Of a stretch of 64,000 nucleotides of DNA, positions 1 to 8,184 are shown one piece after another. The stretch is taken from the NCBI RefSeq assembly GCF_024213195.1, contig NZ_JANAVF010000013.1, forward strand, positions 62,001 through 126,000. Reading direction: 5' to 3'. This DNA is from Streptomyces sp. TBY4. GTDB taxonomy: Bacteria > Actinomycetota > Actinomycetes > Streptomycetales > Streptomycetaceae. The first letter of the stretch is position 1. Each line of letters starts with the position of its first letter. The position numbers were made by a program, and so were the translations under genes. Under the pieces are notes generated by a model, which searched no databases, was not told where the DNA came from, and worked only from the letters and a program-made list of their open reading frames with translations.

Positions 1-178
1 GGTCGGCGAAGGTGCCGCGGACGTTGGTGACCATCGCGTGGCGGACGGTGAACCCGATGCTGCTGTGCGCGGCGTCGATGACGTAGTCACCGGTGAGCGC
101 GGCGAGGGCCGGGTCCACGTCGAGGGTGGCGACGGCGGTGGTGGCGGTGTCCTGGGCGCGGCGGGTGAAGAGACCCAT
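1..178 (-). CDS. YceI family protein (5' part only)
   Basis: The gene reads leftwards and leaves the window, so only about 59 N-terminal residues are visible. After a short leader the protein reads GDYVIDAAHSSIGFTVRH, which is the opening of YceI-family lipocalin-like proteins: the DxxHSxIxFxVRH strand that begins the barrel. Members bind polyisoprenoid-type lipids and are often expressed under stress. There is no signal peptide, so this is a cytoplasmic-type member. The ATG follows a clear GGAG ribosome site. Two inverted repeats of MarR-operator type lie just upstream and may control it. The family call is firm; the physiological role is not known from this sequence. Confidence 0.8.
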   Translation of the reverse strand, partial: MGLFTRRAQDTATTAVATLDVDPALAALTGDYVIDAAHSSIGFTVRHAMVTNVRGTFAD

Positions 179-221
179 TGCTTCTCCTTGGTAGGGGTGC
201 CGCTCGATGTGTCCGGCACTC

Positions 222-272
222 GTTGAACTTTCAACAAGAAGGACGCTAGACCCATTCCGTTCAAATTTCAAC
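222..272. promoter_or_regulatory. Paired inverted repeats upstream of the YceI gene, MarR-type operator candidate
   Basis: Two 14-base elements stand 23 bases apart. The first, GTTGAACTTTCAAC (222-235), is a perfect inverted repeat with a 2-base centre. The second, GTTCAAATTTCAAC (259-272), is a diverged copy. TTGAA/TTCAA half sites are typical of MarR-family operators, and such a regulator often neighbours YceI genes in Streptomyces. No regulator gene is in the visible part. The site assignment is inference. Confidence 0.5.
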
Positions 273-496
273 CTCTGAAGTTCTTGTAGGGGGCTTGGGT
301 GTCCTGATGACACCTTGGGGGCGGCTTGGCGTCATCGAGGCCGGTCCTTTGTGGGGAACCCACAAAGGACCAACGTCCTGCCTGGTGGGCCCCGCGGTGC
401 CCCCACCGGTTCTGTCCGGCCCGGACAGCGGAAGACACCTGACACTGTGCGGACTCGACGGAGGGTTTTTCCGGTCCGGCTTCGTAAGGTCATTAC

Positions 497-2080
497 ATGA
501 CCGTTGTGGACCAGATTCCGAGCGAGCCGACGGACGCCCGCGGCCGCGTGGCCGAACTGCACGACCTGCGCGAGCAGGCGCGGCGCGGACCGAGCGACCG
601 GGCGACCGAAGCGCAGCACGCCAAGGGCAAGCTCACCGCCCGCGAGCGCATCGCTCTGCTGCTCGACGAAGGTTCCTTCAAGGAGGTCGAGCAGCTCCGC
701 CGCCACCGCGCGACGGGCTTCGGCCTGGAAGCCAAGAAGCCCTACACCGACGGTGTCATCACCGGCTGGGGCACGGTCGAGGGCCGCACGGTCTTCGTCT
801 ACGCACACGACTTCCGCATCTTCGGCGGCGCCCTGGGCGAGGCCCACGCCACGAAGATCCACAAGATCATGGACATGGCCATCGCGGCCGGTGCCCCGCT
901 GGTCTCCCTCAACGACGGCGCCGGCGCCCGAATCCAGGAGGGCGTCTCCGCGCTCGCCGGGTACGGCGGCATCTTCCAGCGCAACACCAAGGCCTCGGGC
1001 GTCATCCCGCAGATCTCGGTGATGCTGGGCCCCTGCGCCGGCGGCGCGGCCTACTCCCCGGCGCTGACGGACTTCGTGTTCATGGTCCGGGACACCTCGC
1101 AGATGTTCATCACCGGCCCGGACGTGGTCCGCGCGGTGACCGGCGAGGAGATCACCCAGAACGGCCTCGGCGGCGCGGACGTGCACGCCGAGACCTCGGG
1201 CGTGGCGCACTTCGCGTACGACGACGAGGAGACCTGCATCTCCGAGGTCCGCTACCTCATCACGATGCTGCCCTCCAACAACCGCGAGAACCCCCCGGTC
1301 CACGAGACCACCGACCCGGCCGACCGCCGCTCCGACGTCCTGCTGGACCTCGTACCGGCCGACGGCAACCGCCCGTACGACATGCTCAAGGTCATCGAGG
1401 AGCTCGTCGACGAGGGCGACGTCCTGGAGATCCACGAGCGCTGGGCCCGCAACATCATCTGCGCCCTGGCGCGGATGGACGGCCAGGTCGTCGGCATCGT
1501 CGCCAACCAGCCCGGCCACCTCGCCGGCGTCCTGGACATCCACGCCTCCGAGAAGGCGGCGCGCTTCGTCCAGCTCTGCGACGCCTTCAACATCCCGATC
1601 ATCACCCTCCTGGACGTCCCCGGCTTCCTGCCGGGCGTCGACCAAGAGCACGGCGGCATCATCCGCCACGGCGCGAAGCTGCTGTACGCGTACTGCAACG
1701 CGACCGTGCCGCGGATCTCGCTGATCCTGCGCAAGGCCTACGGCGGCGCCTACATCGTCATGGACTCCCAGTCCATCGGCGCCGACCTCACCTACGCCTG
1801 GCCGACCAACGAGATCGCCGTGATGGGCGCCGAGGGCGCCGCCAACGTCATCTTCCGCAAGCAGATCGCGGACGCCGAAGACCCCGAGGCAATGCGTGCG
1901 CGCATGGTCAAGGAGTACAAGGCGGAGCTGATGCACCCTTACTACGCCGCCGAGCGAGGCCTCGTCGACGACGTGATCGACCCCGCGGAAACCCGCGAGG
2001 TCCTCGTCGCCGCCCTCGCCATGCTCCGCAACAAGCACGCCGATCTGCCGTCGCGCAAGCACGGCAACCCGCCGCAGTAG
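497..2080 (+). CDS. accB: Acyl-CoA carboxylase beta subunit (carboxyltransferase)
   Basis: This 527-residue protein is the carboxyltransferase of a biotin-dependent acyl-CoA carboxylase that makes malonyl-CoA or methylmalonyl-CoA for fatty acid and polyketide synthesis. Both crotonase-like halves are present. Oxyanion-hole glycines lie in GPCAGGAAYSP (178-188) and RKAYGGAYIVM (412-422). The residue after GGAY is Ile420, equivalent to position 422 of S. coelicolor AccB/PccB. Isoleucine there is the AccB state (acetyl, propionyl and butyryl accepted), whereas aspartate marks PccB. The epsilon subunit gene follows 23 bases downstream, and the biotin-carrying alpha subunit is not in the window. 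The ATG has an AAGG site upstream. A longer upstream extension in the same frame has atypical composition and was not used. Confidence 0.95.
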   Translation: MTVVDQIPSEPTDARGRVAELHDLREQARRGPSDRATEAQHAKGKLTARERIALLLDEGSFKEVEQLRRHRATGFGLEAKKPYTDGVITGWGTVEGRTVFVYAHDFRIFGGALGEAHATKIHKIMDMAIAAGAPLVSLNDGAGARIQEGVSALAGYGGIFQRNTKASGVIPQISVMLGPCAGGAAYSPALTDFVFMVRDTSQMFITGPDVVRAVTGEEITQNGLGGADVHAETSGVAHFAYDDEETCISEVRYLITMLPSNNRENPPVHETTDPADRRSDVLLDLVPADGNRPYDMLKVIEELVDEGDVLEIHERWARNIICALARMDGQVVGIVANQPGHLAGVLDIHASEKAARFVQLCDAFNIPIITLLDVPGFLPGVDQEHGGIIRHGAKLLYAYCNATVPRISLILRKAYGGAYIVMDSQSIGADLTYAWPTNEIAVMGAEGAANVIFRKQIADAEDPEAMRARMVKEYKAELMHPYYAAERGLVDDVIDPAETREVLVAALAMLRNKHADLPSRKHGNPPQ

Positions 2081-2103
2081 ACGTCGAAGGAGAACTGCCA
2101 CCG

Positions 2104-2307
2104 ATGAGCAACGCCACCGGCACCCTGCTGAAGGTCGAGAAGGGCCACGCCGAGCCCGAGGAGCTGGCCGCGATCACCGCGATCCTGCTCGCCCGCGCCG
2201 CGGCCACCCCCGAGGACGCCTCCGGTTCCGCCGTCCCCTCCCAGGCCGGCTGGCGCCGCCTGGAGCGCACCCCCGGCTTCCGCGGCCCGCGCAGCTGGCA
2301 GGGCTAG
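2104..2307 (+). CDS. accE: Acyl-CoA carboxylase epsilon subunit
   Basis: This 67-residue acidic protein matches the small epsilon subunit that stimulates actinobacterial acyl-CoA carboxylases. It has the usual core LKVEKGHAEPEELAAITAIL followed by a linker and a C-terminal W..LERTPGFRGPRSW segment. It lies 23 bases after accB, with a strong AAGGAG ribosome site, so the two are co-transcribed. Known family members bind the beta subunit and raise activity of the holo-complex. The ATG start is unambiguous. The downstream hairpin closes the operon. Confidence 0.9.
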   Translation: MSNATGTLLKVEKGHAEPEELAAITAILLARAAATPEDASGSAVPSQAGWRRLERTPGFRGPRSWQG

Positions 2308-2336
2308 TACGCGAAGCCCCGCAGGCACCACGTGAA

Positions 2337-2370
2337 AAGCCCCCCGCACTCCTTCGAGTGCGGGGGGCTT
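2337..2370. terminator. Bidirectional terminator between accE and cvnD2
   Basis: A perfect 15-base-pair stem (AAGCCCCCCGCACTC) closes on a CTTC loop. It begins 29 bases after the accE stop and ends 19 bases before the convergent cvnD2 stop, so it can serve both strands. Confidence 0.85.
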
Positions 2371-2389
2371 TCGCGTACGACCGGGACGG

Positions 2390-2977
2390 CTACCGCAGGC
2401 GGGCCATGAGGGCGTGCTCGACCAGGGTGATGAGTGCGCTCTTGGCGTCCGCGCGGTGGCGGGCGTCGGTGGTGATGATGGGGGCGTCCGGGCCGATCTG
2501 CAGGGCCTCGCGGACTTCCTCCGGGGTGTACGGCTGGTGCCCGTCGAAGCCGTTAAGGGCGATGACGAAGGGCAGGCCGCTGTTCTCGAAGTAGTCGACG
2601 GCCGGGAAGCAGTCGGCGAGACGGCGGGTGTCGACGAGGACGACGGCGCCGATGGCGCCGCGCACGAGGTCGTCCCACATGAACCAGAAGCGGTCCTGTC
2701 CGGGGGTACCGAAGAGGTACAGGATCAGGTCCTGGTCCAGGGTGATGCGGCCGAAGTCCATGGCGACCGTGGTGGTCGTCTTGTCCCCGGTGTGCGTGAG
2801 GTCGTCGATGCCGGCGGAGGCGCTCGTCATGACGGCCTCGGTGCGCAGGGGGTTGATCTCGGAGACGGCGCCGACGAACGTGGTCTTGCCCACGCCGAAG
2901 CCACCCGCCACCACGATCTTCGCGGAGGTGGTGGAGCGAGCAGGAGCCGCTCCGCCGTTAGAGCTTGCGAAGTCCAC
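2390..2977 (-). CDS. cvnD2: Conservon GTPase CvnD (Ras/Arf-like)
   Basis: A 195-residue small GTPase-like protein, the fourth gene of a conservon. The P-loop is GGFGVGKTT (25-33). The usual DxxG of switch II is replaced by FGTPGQDRF, and the NKxD motif by a divergent ALNGFD, as is characteristic of the CvnD/MglA-like branch. Conservon products form a membrane-associated complex that resembles eukaryotic G-protein-coupled signalling. The first 20 bases overlap the end of cvnC2, so translation is coupled. The protein differs from the neighbouring CvnD1 at only four conservative positions. The ATG start is supported by the same start in both copies. Confidence 0.92.
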   Translation of the reverse strand: MDFASSNGGAAPARSTTSAKIVVAGGFGVGKTTFVGAVSEINPLRTEAVMTSASAGIDDLTHTGDKTTTTVAMDFGRITLDQDLILYLFGTPGQDRFWFMWDDLVRGAIGAVVLVDTRRLADCFPAVDYFENSGLPFVIALNGFDGHQPYTPEEVREALQIGPDAPIITTDARHRADAKSALITLVEHALMARLR

Positions 2978-3548
2978 TGAGCACCCTTTCGAGCAGTGTC
3001 ACGTCTGGCTGGCCGCCGGCGGACTCGTCGCCGCCGGGCTGGTGGATGGCCACGAGGCCGGCCTCGGCCAGGTCGGCGACGAGGATCCGGGCCACGCCAA
3101 GAGGAATGGAGAGGAGTGCCGAGATCTCCGCGACGGATTTGATCTCCTGGCACAGGAGGCAGATGCGCTGGTGCTCGGGCAGCTGCCCTTGCAGGCGCGC
3201 GGGATCGGCCGTGGTGCTGACCAGTGCCTCGATGGCGAGCTGGTAGCGCGGACGGGTCCGGCCACCGGTCATCGCGTACGGGCGCACCAGCGGGTTGTGC
3301 GCCTGCGGAGCCTGCGGGCGCCCGCCGCGCGGAGGCTGCTGCGGGGGCCGGTAGGACTGCCCGGGCTGCTGCGGCCGGCCGTACGGCTGCTGCTGGTAGG
3401 GCTGCCGCTGGTACGGCTGCCCCGCGGCGGGGTCGTGCTCCGGCGCGGGCCGGTTGCTGGGAGCGGAAGGGAAGTTGAAGCGGTTCTGGTCGTGCCCACC
3501 CTGCGGCTGCTGCGCGCCGCCATAGGGATGTCCTCCGGGTGTTGTCAC
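2958..3548 (-). CDS. cvnC2: Conservon DUF742 protein CvnC
   Basis: A 196-residue protein. Roughly the first 85 residues are low-complexity Gly/Pro/Gln/Tyr (QQPY and RPQQP repeats). The conserved DUF742 domain follows, starting LVRPYAMTGGRTRPRYQLAIEAL. This domain resembles a winged helix and is found only in conservon-type operons. The chosen GTG has a GGAGGAAAC ribosome site directly upstream; a longer in-frame extension of 17 residues is unlikely. The end overlaps cvnD2 by 20 bases. The disordered N-terminus is much longer than in the cvn1 copy (about 24 residues there), which is the main difference between the two conservons at this gene. Confidence 0.88.
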   Translation of the reverse strand: MTTPGGHPYGGAQQPQGGHDQNRFNFPSAPSNRPAPEHDPAAGQPYQRQPYQQQPYGRPQQPGQSYRPPQQPPRGGRPQAPQAHNPLVRPYAMTGGRTRPRYQLAIEALVSTTADPARLQGQLPEHQRICLLCQEIKSVAEISALLSIPLGVARILVADLAEAGLVAIHQPGGDESAGGQPDVTLLERVLSGLRKL

Positions 3549-3641
3549 GTTTCCTCCTCCGACTCCAAGTACGCAGTACTCCCTGTGGAACCGCGCCACC
3601 GCACCCTATGGTGCAGTGACGCGAAACGCACTGCCTGTCTG

Positions 3642-4064
3642 CTAGTTGAGAAGGCTGCCCTGCAGTTCGGCGCGCAGATCCGGAGTGAGGACACTGCCGG
3701 CGCGGTCCACCAGAAGGGCCATCTCGTAGCCCACGAGGCCGATGTCGCACTCGGGGTGCGCGAGCACCGCGAGCGAGGATCCGTCGGAGACGGACATGAG
3801 GAAGAGGAACCCGCGGTCCATCTCCACCACGGTCTGGTTGACGGCGCCGCCCTCGAAGATGCGGGAGGCACCGGCGGTCAGCGACGTCAGCCCGGAGGCC
3901 ACGGCCGCCAGCTGGTCGGCGCGGTCCCGCGGGAATCCGTCCGACATGGCCAGAAGGAGGCCGTCGGCGGAGACCACCACCGTGTGGGACACCCCGGGGG
4001 TGTTGTCCACGAAGTTGGTGATCAACCAGTTCAGGTTCTGCGCCGCCTGGCTCATCGCGCTCAC
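3642..4064 (-). CDS. cvnB2: Conservon Roadblock/LC7 protein CvnB
   Basis: A 140-residue Roadblock/LC7-domain protein (QAAQNLNWLITNF, VVVSADGLLLAMS, GGAVNQTVVEMD), known in this family as a regulator or scaffold of the partner GTPase. The GTG start sits one base after the cvnA2 stop codon, seven bases behind an AGGAG that lies inside the cvnA2 coding end. It gives exactly the length of the cvn1 copy. An internal ATG three codons later is possible. Protein sequence is nearly identical to CvnB1. Confidence 0.9.
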   Translation of the reverse strand: MSAMSQAAQNLNWLITNFVDNTPGVSHTVVVSADGLLLAMSDGFPRDRADQLAAVASGLTSLTAGASRIFEGGAVNQTVVEMDRGFLFLMSVSDGSSLAVLAHPECDIGLVGYEMALLVDRAGSVLTPDLRAELQGSLLN

Positions 4065-4065
4065 A

Positions 4066-7000
4066 CTAACGCTCCTGGTCATAGCTGTTACTTGACTGCT
4101 CGGATCCCGCATTGCGGCCCTGCTGGACGCCGCGTCGCAGGTTGCTCAACCTGCCACGGATGTCCTCCGGGGCACGGGAGACCTCGGGGCCTCCCTGCGG
4201 CGTCGTCTCCGCAGCGCCCTCGACCAGGTTGGCCTTGGGCACCCGCCGGGGGAGACCGGAGGGGGTGACCCCGCCGGCCTTCGGCTCGCGGAGCTTGGCG
4301 GCCTGCTGCCAGCGCTCGTCGTTGTTCGAGCGCCAGTCGGCGGTTCCGTCCGTTCCCTCGGTGGCCTTCTCCGGAGCCGCGGGCTGCTGCTGACGCTGCG
4401 GCCGCTGCTCGAAGAGGTAACCGGAGGACTCCGTTTCCTGCTGTCCCGGCCGCTGCTGCGGCTGGCTGCCGCGTCGCGGCAGGCCCGCCCCGGTCACCTG
4501 GTGGCCGGCGTCGGCGGTGGCGCCCGGACGGTCGAAGCCTACGCGTTCCGGGGCCGGTTCGGGAGCGGCCGGTGATTCCGATTCGGTCCCGTAATCCTGC
4601 TGGTAGGAGCCCGAGTAGGTGTTCTGCTGGGGCCACTCCGCCGCCGTGGAGCTGGAGTCGTACCCGCCGTCGTAGGCCGGGATCTCCTGTCGCTGATCCG
4701 TGTACCCGGGTTCCGGATAGCCGTACTCCTGCTGGGTGTACGCGTCGTATCCCTGCCCGGCCTGAGCGGATTCGTAACCGAGGTCGTAGCCCTGCGCGGG
4801 CTGCTGCTCGTAGCCCTGGTACGGCTGGTACGCGTGCTCCGGCTGGGGTTCCGGATAGTCGGCCGCCGGCTCCTCGTACGGGGCCTCGCCGTACGGGGCC
4901 TGCGCCTGCGGGTAGCCGACCTGCGCCTCCAGCGCCGCCCGGCGCTCCTCGCGGCCCAGGGACCGGCCGACCGGGTCGGCGACGGGCTCGTCGTAGCCCG
5001 GCTGGGGCTGGTCGGCCCGGTGGACCTCGTAGCGGGAGTCGTCGAAGCCGAGCTCGGCGGCCGTGCGCAGCGCGGCCGGCTGCTGGGCCTGCTGGCGCGG
5101 GATCATCTGGGAGACCGTGAAGTCGTCCGCCGGGATCTCCTCGCCACCGCCACCGTGGGTGATGGCGTCGGGGAGCATGACCAGCGAGGTGGTGCCGGCC
5201 GCCTCGCCCGAGGGGCGCAGCTGGACGCGGATGCCGTGCCGGTCGGCCAGCCGGCCGACCACGAACAGACCCATGCGCTGCGAGATCGCGGCGTCCACGG
5301 TCGGCGGGTTGGCCAGCTTGTGGTTGATGTCCGCGAAGTCCTCGGCGGTGAGGCCGATTCCCTTGTCGTGGATCTCGACCATCACGCGGCCGTCGGGCAG
5401 ACGGGTCGCGTTGACGCGGACCTTGGTCTGCGGGGAGGAGAAGGTGGTGGCGTTCTCCAGCAGCTCGGCGAGCAGGTGCACGAGGTCGGTCACGGCCTGG
5501 CCGTGGATCTCGGCCTCGGAGACGCCCGACAGCTCCACGCGCTCGTACTGCTCCACCTCGGAGGAGGCGGCGCGCAGGACGTCGACGAGGGGGACCGGCT
5601 GGTCCCAGCGGCGGCCCGGCTCCTCGCCCGCGAGGATGAGGAGGTTCTCGCCGTTGCGGCGCATGCGGGTGGCCAGGTGGTCCAGGCGGAAGAGGTTCTC
5701 CAGCTGGTCCGGGTCGGCCTCGTTGTTCTCCAGCTCGGTGATCAGGCTCAGCTGGCCCTCGATCAGCGACTGGTTGCGCATGGAGAGGTTCGTGAAGATC
5801 GCGTTGACGTTGCCCCGGAGGAGGGCCTGCTCGGCGGCGAGCCGGACGGCCTCCCGGTGGACCTGGTCGAAGGCGCGGGCGACCTCGCCGATCTCGTCCT
5901 GGGAGTCGATCGGGATCGGCAGCACCCGGGTGTCGACCTTGCCCGGGTCGGTGCGCGAGAGCTGGTCGACGAGCATCGGCAGGCGCTGCTCGGCGATGTC
6001 GAAGGCGGCGCCGCGCAGACGGCGCATGGCCTTGCCCATCTGGCGGGCCATCATGCCGGCCAGGATGAAGGCGGCGAGCAGGGCCACGACCACGATGGCG
6101 CCGGTCAGGATGGCGTCGCTGCGGGCCTCGTCGGAGACGGCGCCCGAGTCCTTGAGGGCCTTGGCGAGGAGTTCCTTCTCCAGCTCGGCGTAACCGTCGA
6201 ACTTGGCGGTGGCGGCGGCCTGCCACGCCTGCGGGGTGGTGCCGTCCAGCGCGAGCTTGGCGGGCTTCTCGCCGCTGGCTATCGCCTCGGTCATACCGGT
6301 GAGCGCGGAGTCGTTGACCACGGGCGGGGCGTGGAAGGGGGTGCCGGCCTGCTCGGCCGCCTGCTTGGCGGCGGCGAGCCGGGCGGCGCCCTCCTCGGAC
6401 TTCTTGCCCATGATCTCGCGCAGGCGTGCGACGTCCTCGTCGGTGCCGGCGGCGACGTACTCGCCGATGGCGATCTCCTCGAGGTACGCGTACGAGGAGA
6501 AGGCGACGAGCTGGGCCTTGCGGATCTCCTCGTTCGCGCTCGGGCGCACCAGCAGGTGCGTGCCCACGGAGCGCTGCAGCGAGTTCGCGGCCTTGGAGAG
6601 TTCGAGGGCGTAGACCATGCGGCCGTACGAGGTCACGTTGCCGGTGCCGAGACCGAGCTCGTTGGAGAACTGCATGAGGTAGTGCTGGACCAGCACGTAC
6701 CCCTCTTCGGTCGGGATCGGTCCCATGGCCTTGGGGAGGGCCTTCTTCGGCGTCTCGAGCGCCGCCTGGTAGGCCGTCTTGCGGACCTGCTCCAGCTTCG
6801 GCTCCTCCTGGCGGAAGAGCTCCAGGCGGCGTTCCAGGCCCTGGCCCTCGGGCAGGTCCTTCACGGACTCGGCGAACTTCGCCTTGGCCGCGTCGGTGGC
6901 GGAGTACGCCTTCAGGACGGCCTCGGACTCGCGCTGGCCCTTGAGCAGGGGATCGGCCGTCAGGTCGCGCTCGTTCAGCAGCGCCTGGCCGTACTCGGCG

Positions 7001-7290
7001 GCGGCCTGGACGATGGCGGCGGTCTTCTCCGCGTCCTTGGCCTCGTCCCAGGTGTCGATCGAGCCCTTCACCTGGAAGCCGCCCATGACCAGTCCGACGA
7101 GGACCGGGACGAGCAGGATGGCGTTCAGACGGGTCGGCACGCGCCAGTTGCGGGGCGAGAACCTGCTGGTGCTTCCGCCGCTCACGGATGGTTCCACGGG
7201 TACGTCAAGGGGAGACGCGGCCGCGCGCGGCGGCGGGGTGAAGTTGCCGCGCGCGGGTTCATCCGCGGGGCTCGAGTTGCTTCGCCTCAC
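4066..7290 (-). CDS. cvnA2: Conservon sensor histidine kinase-like protein CvnA
   Basis: A 1074-residue membrane protein. There is a basic/Pro-rich cytoplasmic head, a first membrane segment near 57-76, and an extracytoplasmic helical sensor of about 315 residues (nitrate/nitrite-sensor-like). A second membrane segment lies near 393-414, followed by a HAMP-like linker and a GHKL ATPase domain with N-box LLAELLENA (606-614) and G1 box HDKGIGL (641-647). The last 350 residues are Gln/Pro/Tyr-rich with YEQQP- and GYD-type repeats. A canonical phospho-acceptor H-box is not obvious, which is usual for CvnA. GTG start; the stop is one base from cvnB2. It heads a four-gene operon. Confidence 0.9.
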   Translation of the reverse strand: MRRSNSSPADEPARGNFTPPPRAAASPLDVPVEPSVSGGSTSRFSPRNWRVPTRLNAILLVPVLVGLVMGGFQVKGSIDTWDEAKDAEKTAAIVQAAAEYGQALLNERDLTADPLLKGQRESEAVLKAYSATDAAKAKFAESVKDLPEGQGLERRLELFRQEEPKLEQVRKTAYQAALETPKKALPKAMGPIPTEEGYVLVQHYLMQFSNELGLGTGNVTSYGRMVYALELSKAANSLQRSVGTHLLVRPSANEEIRKAQLVAFSSYAYLEEIAIGEYVAAGTDEDVARLREIMGKKSEEGAARLAAAKQAAEQAGTPFHAPPVVNDSALTGMTEAIASGEKPAKLALDGTTPQAWQAAATAKFDGYAELEKELLAKALKDSGAVSDEARSDAILTGAIVVVALLAAFILAGMMARQMGKAMRRLRGAAFDIAEQRLPMLVDQLSRTDPGKVDTRVLPIPIDSQDEIGEVARAFDQVHREAVRLAAEQALLRGNVNAIFTNLSMRNQSLIEGQLSLITELENNEADPDQLENLFRLDHLATRMRRNGENLLILAGEEPGRRWDQPVPLVDVLRAASSEVEQYERVELSGVSEAEIHGQAVTDLVHLLAELLENATTFSSPQTKVRVNATRLPDGRVMVEIHDKGIGLTAEDFADINHKLANPPTVDAAISQRMGLFVVGRLADRHGIRVQLRPSGEAAGTTSLVMLPDAITHGGGGEEIPADDFTVSQMIPRQQAQQPAALRTAAELGFDDSRYEVHRADQPQPGYDEPVADPVGRSLGREERRAALEAQVGYPQAQAPYGEAPYEEPAADYPEPQPEHAYQPYQGYEQQPAQGYDLGYESAQAGQGYDAYTQQEYGYPEPGYTDQRQEIPAYDGGYDSSSTAAEWPQQNTYSGSYQQDYGTESESPAAPEPAPERVGFDRPGATADAGHQVTGAGLPRRGSQPQQRPGQQETESSGYLFEQRPQRQQQPAAPEKATEGTDGTADWRSNNDERWQQAAKLREPKAGGVTPSGLPRRVPKANLVEGAAETTPQGGPEVSRAPEDIRGRLSNLRRGVQQGRNAGSEQSSNSYDQER

Positions 7291-7524
7291 TCGACCAACA
7301 ACCTCTCGGCGGTGCTACTAGCTAGTTCGTTGAATTCCAGCACGGTTAACGGCCGTGTTCCAAACAGTTGAAATCGGCCATTCCTAGAGCCTTATGCCCC
7401 ACATAAACCGGACATAAAGAGCGTCCTGCGGCAAAAATGGGGCCAGTTGTGAGCGCAGTGACACCGGGCGAACGCACCCTGTGGCCAACTACCGGCAATT
7501 CTCTGTCGAAACGTTATGAACGAA
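7291..7524. other. Promoter region of the cvn2 operon
   Basis: This relatively A/T-rich stretch between the two conservons carries no plausible gene. It must hold the cvn2 promoter for the minus strand. I could not assign -35 and -10 elements with confidence. Its low G+C compared with the flanking genes fits a regulatory region. Confidence 0.5.
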
Positions 7525-7560
7525 GGGGGCGGGCCGTGTCGCATGACACAGCCCGCCCCC
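7525..7560 (-). terminator. Terminator of the cvn1 operon
   Basis: A ten-base-pair stem (GGGGGCGGGC with GCCCGCCCCC) continues, after one mismatch, into GTGTC/GACAC closing on a GCAT loop. It lies 36 bases downstream of the cvnD1 stop and separates the two conservons transcriptionally. Confidence 0.8.
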
Positions 7561-7596
7561 CAAAACCGGCCGATGAGGCCATCGTTGCGCGTGCTT

Positions 7597-8184
7597 CTAC
7601 TTGAGCCGCGCCATCAGGGCGTGCTCGACGAGCGTGATGAGCGCGCTCTTGGCGTCCGCGCGGTGGCGGGCGTCGGTGGTGATGATGGGGGCGTCCGGGC
7701 CGATCTGCAGGGCCTCGCGGACTTCCTCCGGCGTGTAGGGCTGGTGTCCCTCGAAGCCGTTGAGCGCCACGACGAACGGCAGCCCGCTGTTCTCGAAGTA
7801 GTCCACGGCCGGGAAGCAGTCCGCCAGGCGCCGCGTGTCGACCAGGACGATCGCACCGATCGCGCCGCGCACGAGGTCGTCCCACATGAACCAGAAGCGG
7901 TCCTGTCCGGGGGTACCGAAGAGGTACAGGATCAGGTCCTGGTCCAGGGTGATGCGGCCGAAGTCCATGGCGACCGTGGTGGTCGTCTTGTCCCCGGTGT
8001 GGGTCAGGTCGTCGATGCCCGCGCTCGCGGACGTCATCACGGCCTCGGTGCGCAGCGGGTTGATCTCGGAGACGGCGCCGACGAACGTGGTCTTGCCCAC
8101 GCCGAAGCCACCCGCCACCACGATCTTCGCGGAGGTGGTGGAGCGAGCGGGAGCCGCCCCACCGTTAGAGCTTGCGAAGTCCAC
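7597..8184 (-). CDS. cvnD1: Conservon GTPase CvnD (Ras/Arf-like)
   Basis: A 195-residue small GTPase-like protein with P-loop GGFGVGKTT and FGTPGQDRF in place of the DxxG motif. It differs from CvnD2 only by V/I, I/V, D/E and R/K exchanges. Long DNA tracts between the two genes are identical, which suggests gene conversion or strong constraint. It overlaps the end of cvnC1 by 20 bases, so stoichiometric translation with CvnC is likely. In this family the GTPase cycles between a membrane CvnA-B-C complex and a free form. Confidence 0.92.
   Translation of the reverse strand: MDFASSNGGAAPARSTTSAKIVVAGGFGVGKTTFVGAVSEINPLRTEAVMTSASAGIDDLTHTGDKTTTTVAMDFGRITLDQDLILYLFGTPGQDRFWFMWDDLVRGAIGAIVLVDTRRLADCFPAVDYFENSGLPFVVALNGFEGHQPYTPEEVREALQIGPDAPIITTDARHRADAKSALITLVEHALMARLK

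Noticed and set aside
332-2101. Long open frame on the strand opposite accB (589 codons)
   Set aside because: It is an antisense shadow of high G+C coding DNA; it lacks a ribosome site and any recognisable domain, while the sense strand encodes a complete carboxyltransferase.
4834-7371. 845-codon open frame opposite cvnA2
   Set aside because: Same reason: Leu/Gly/Asp-biased antisense translation, no family resemblance, no ribosome site.
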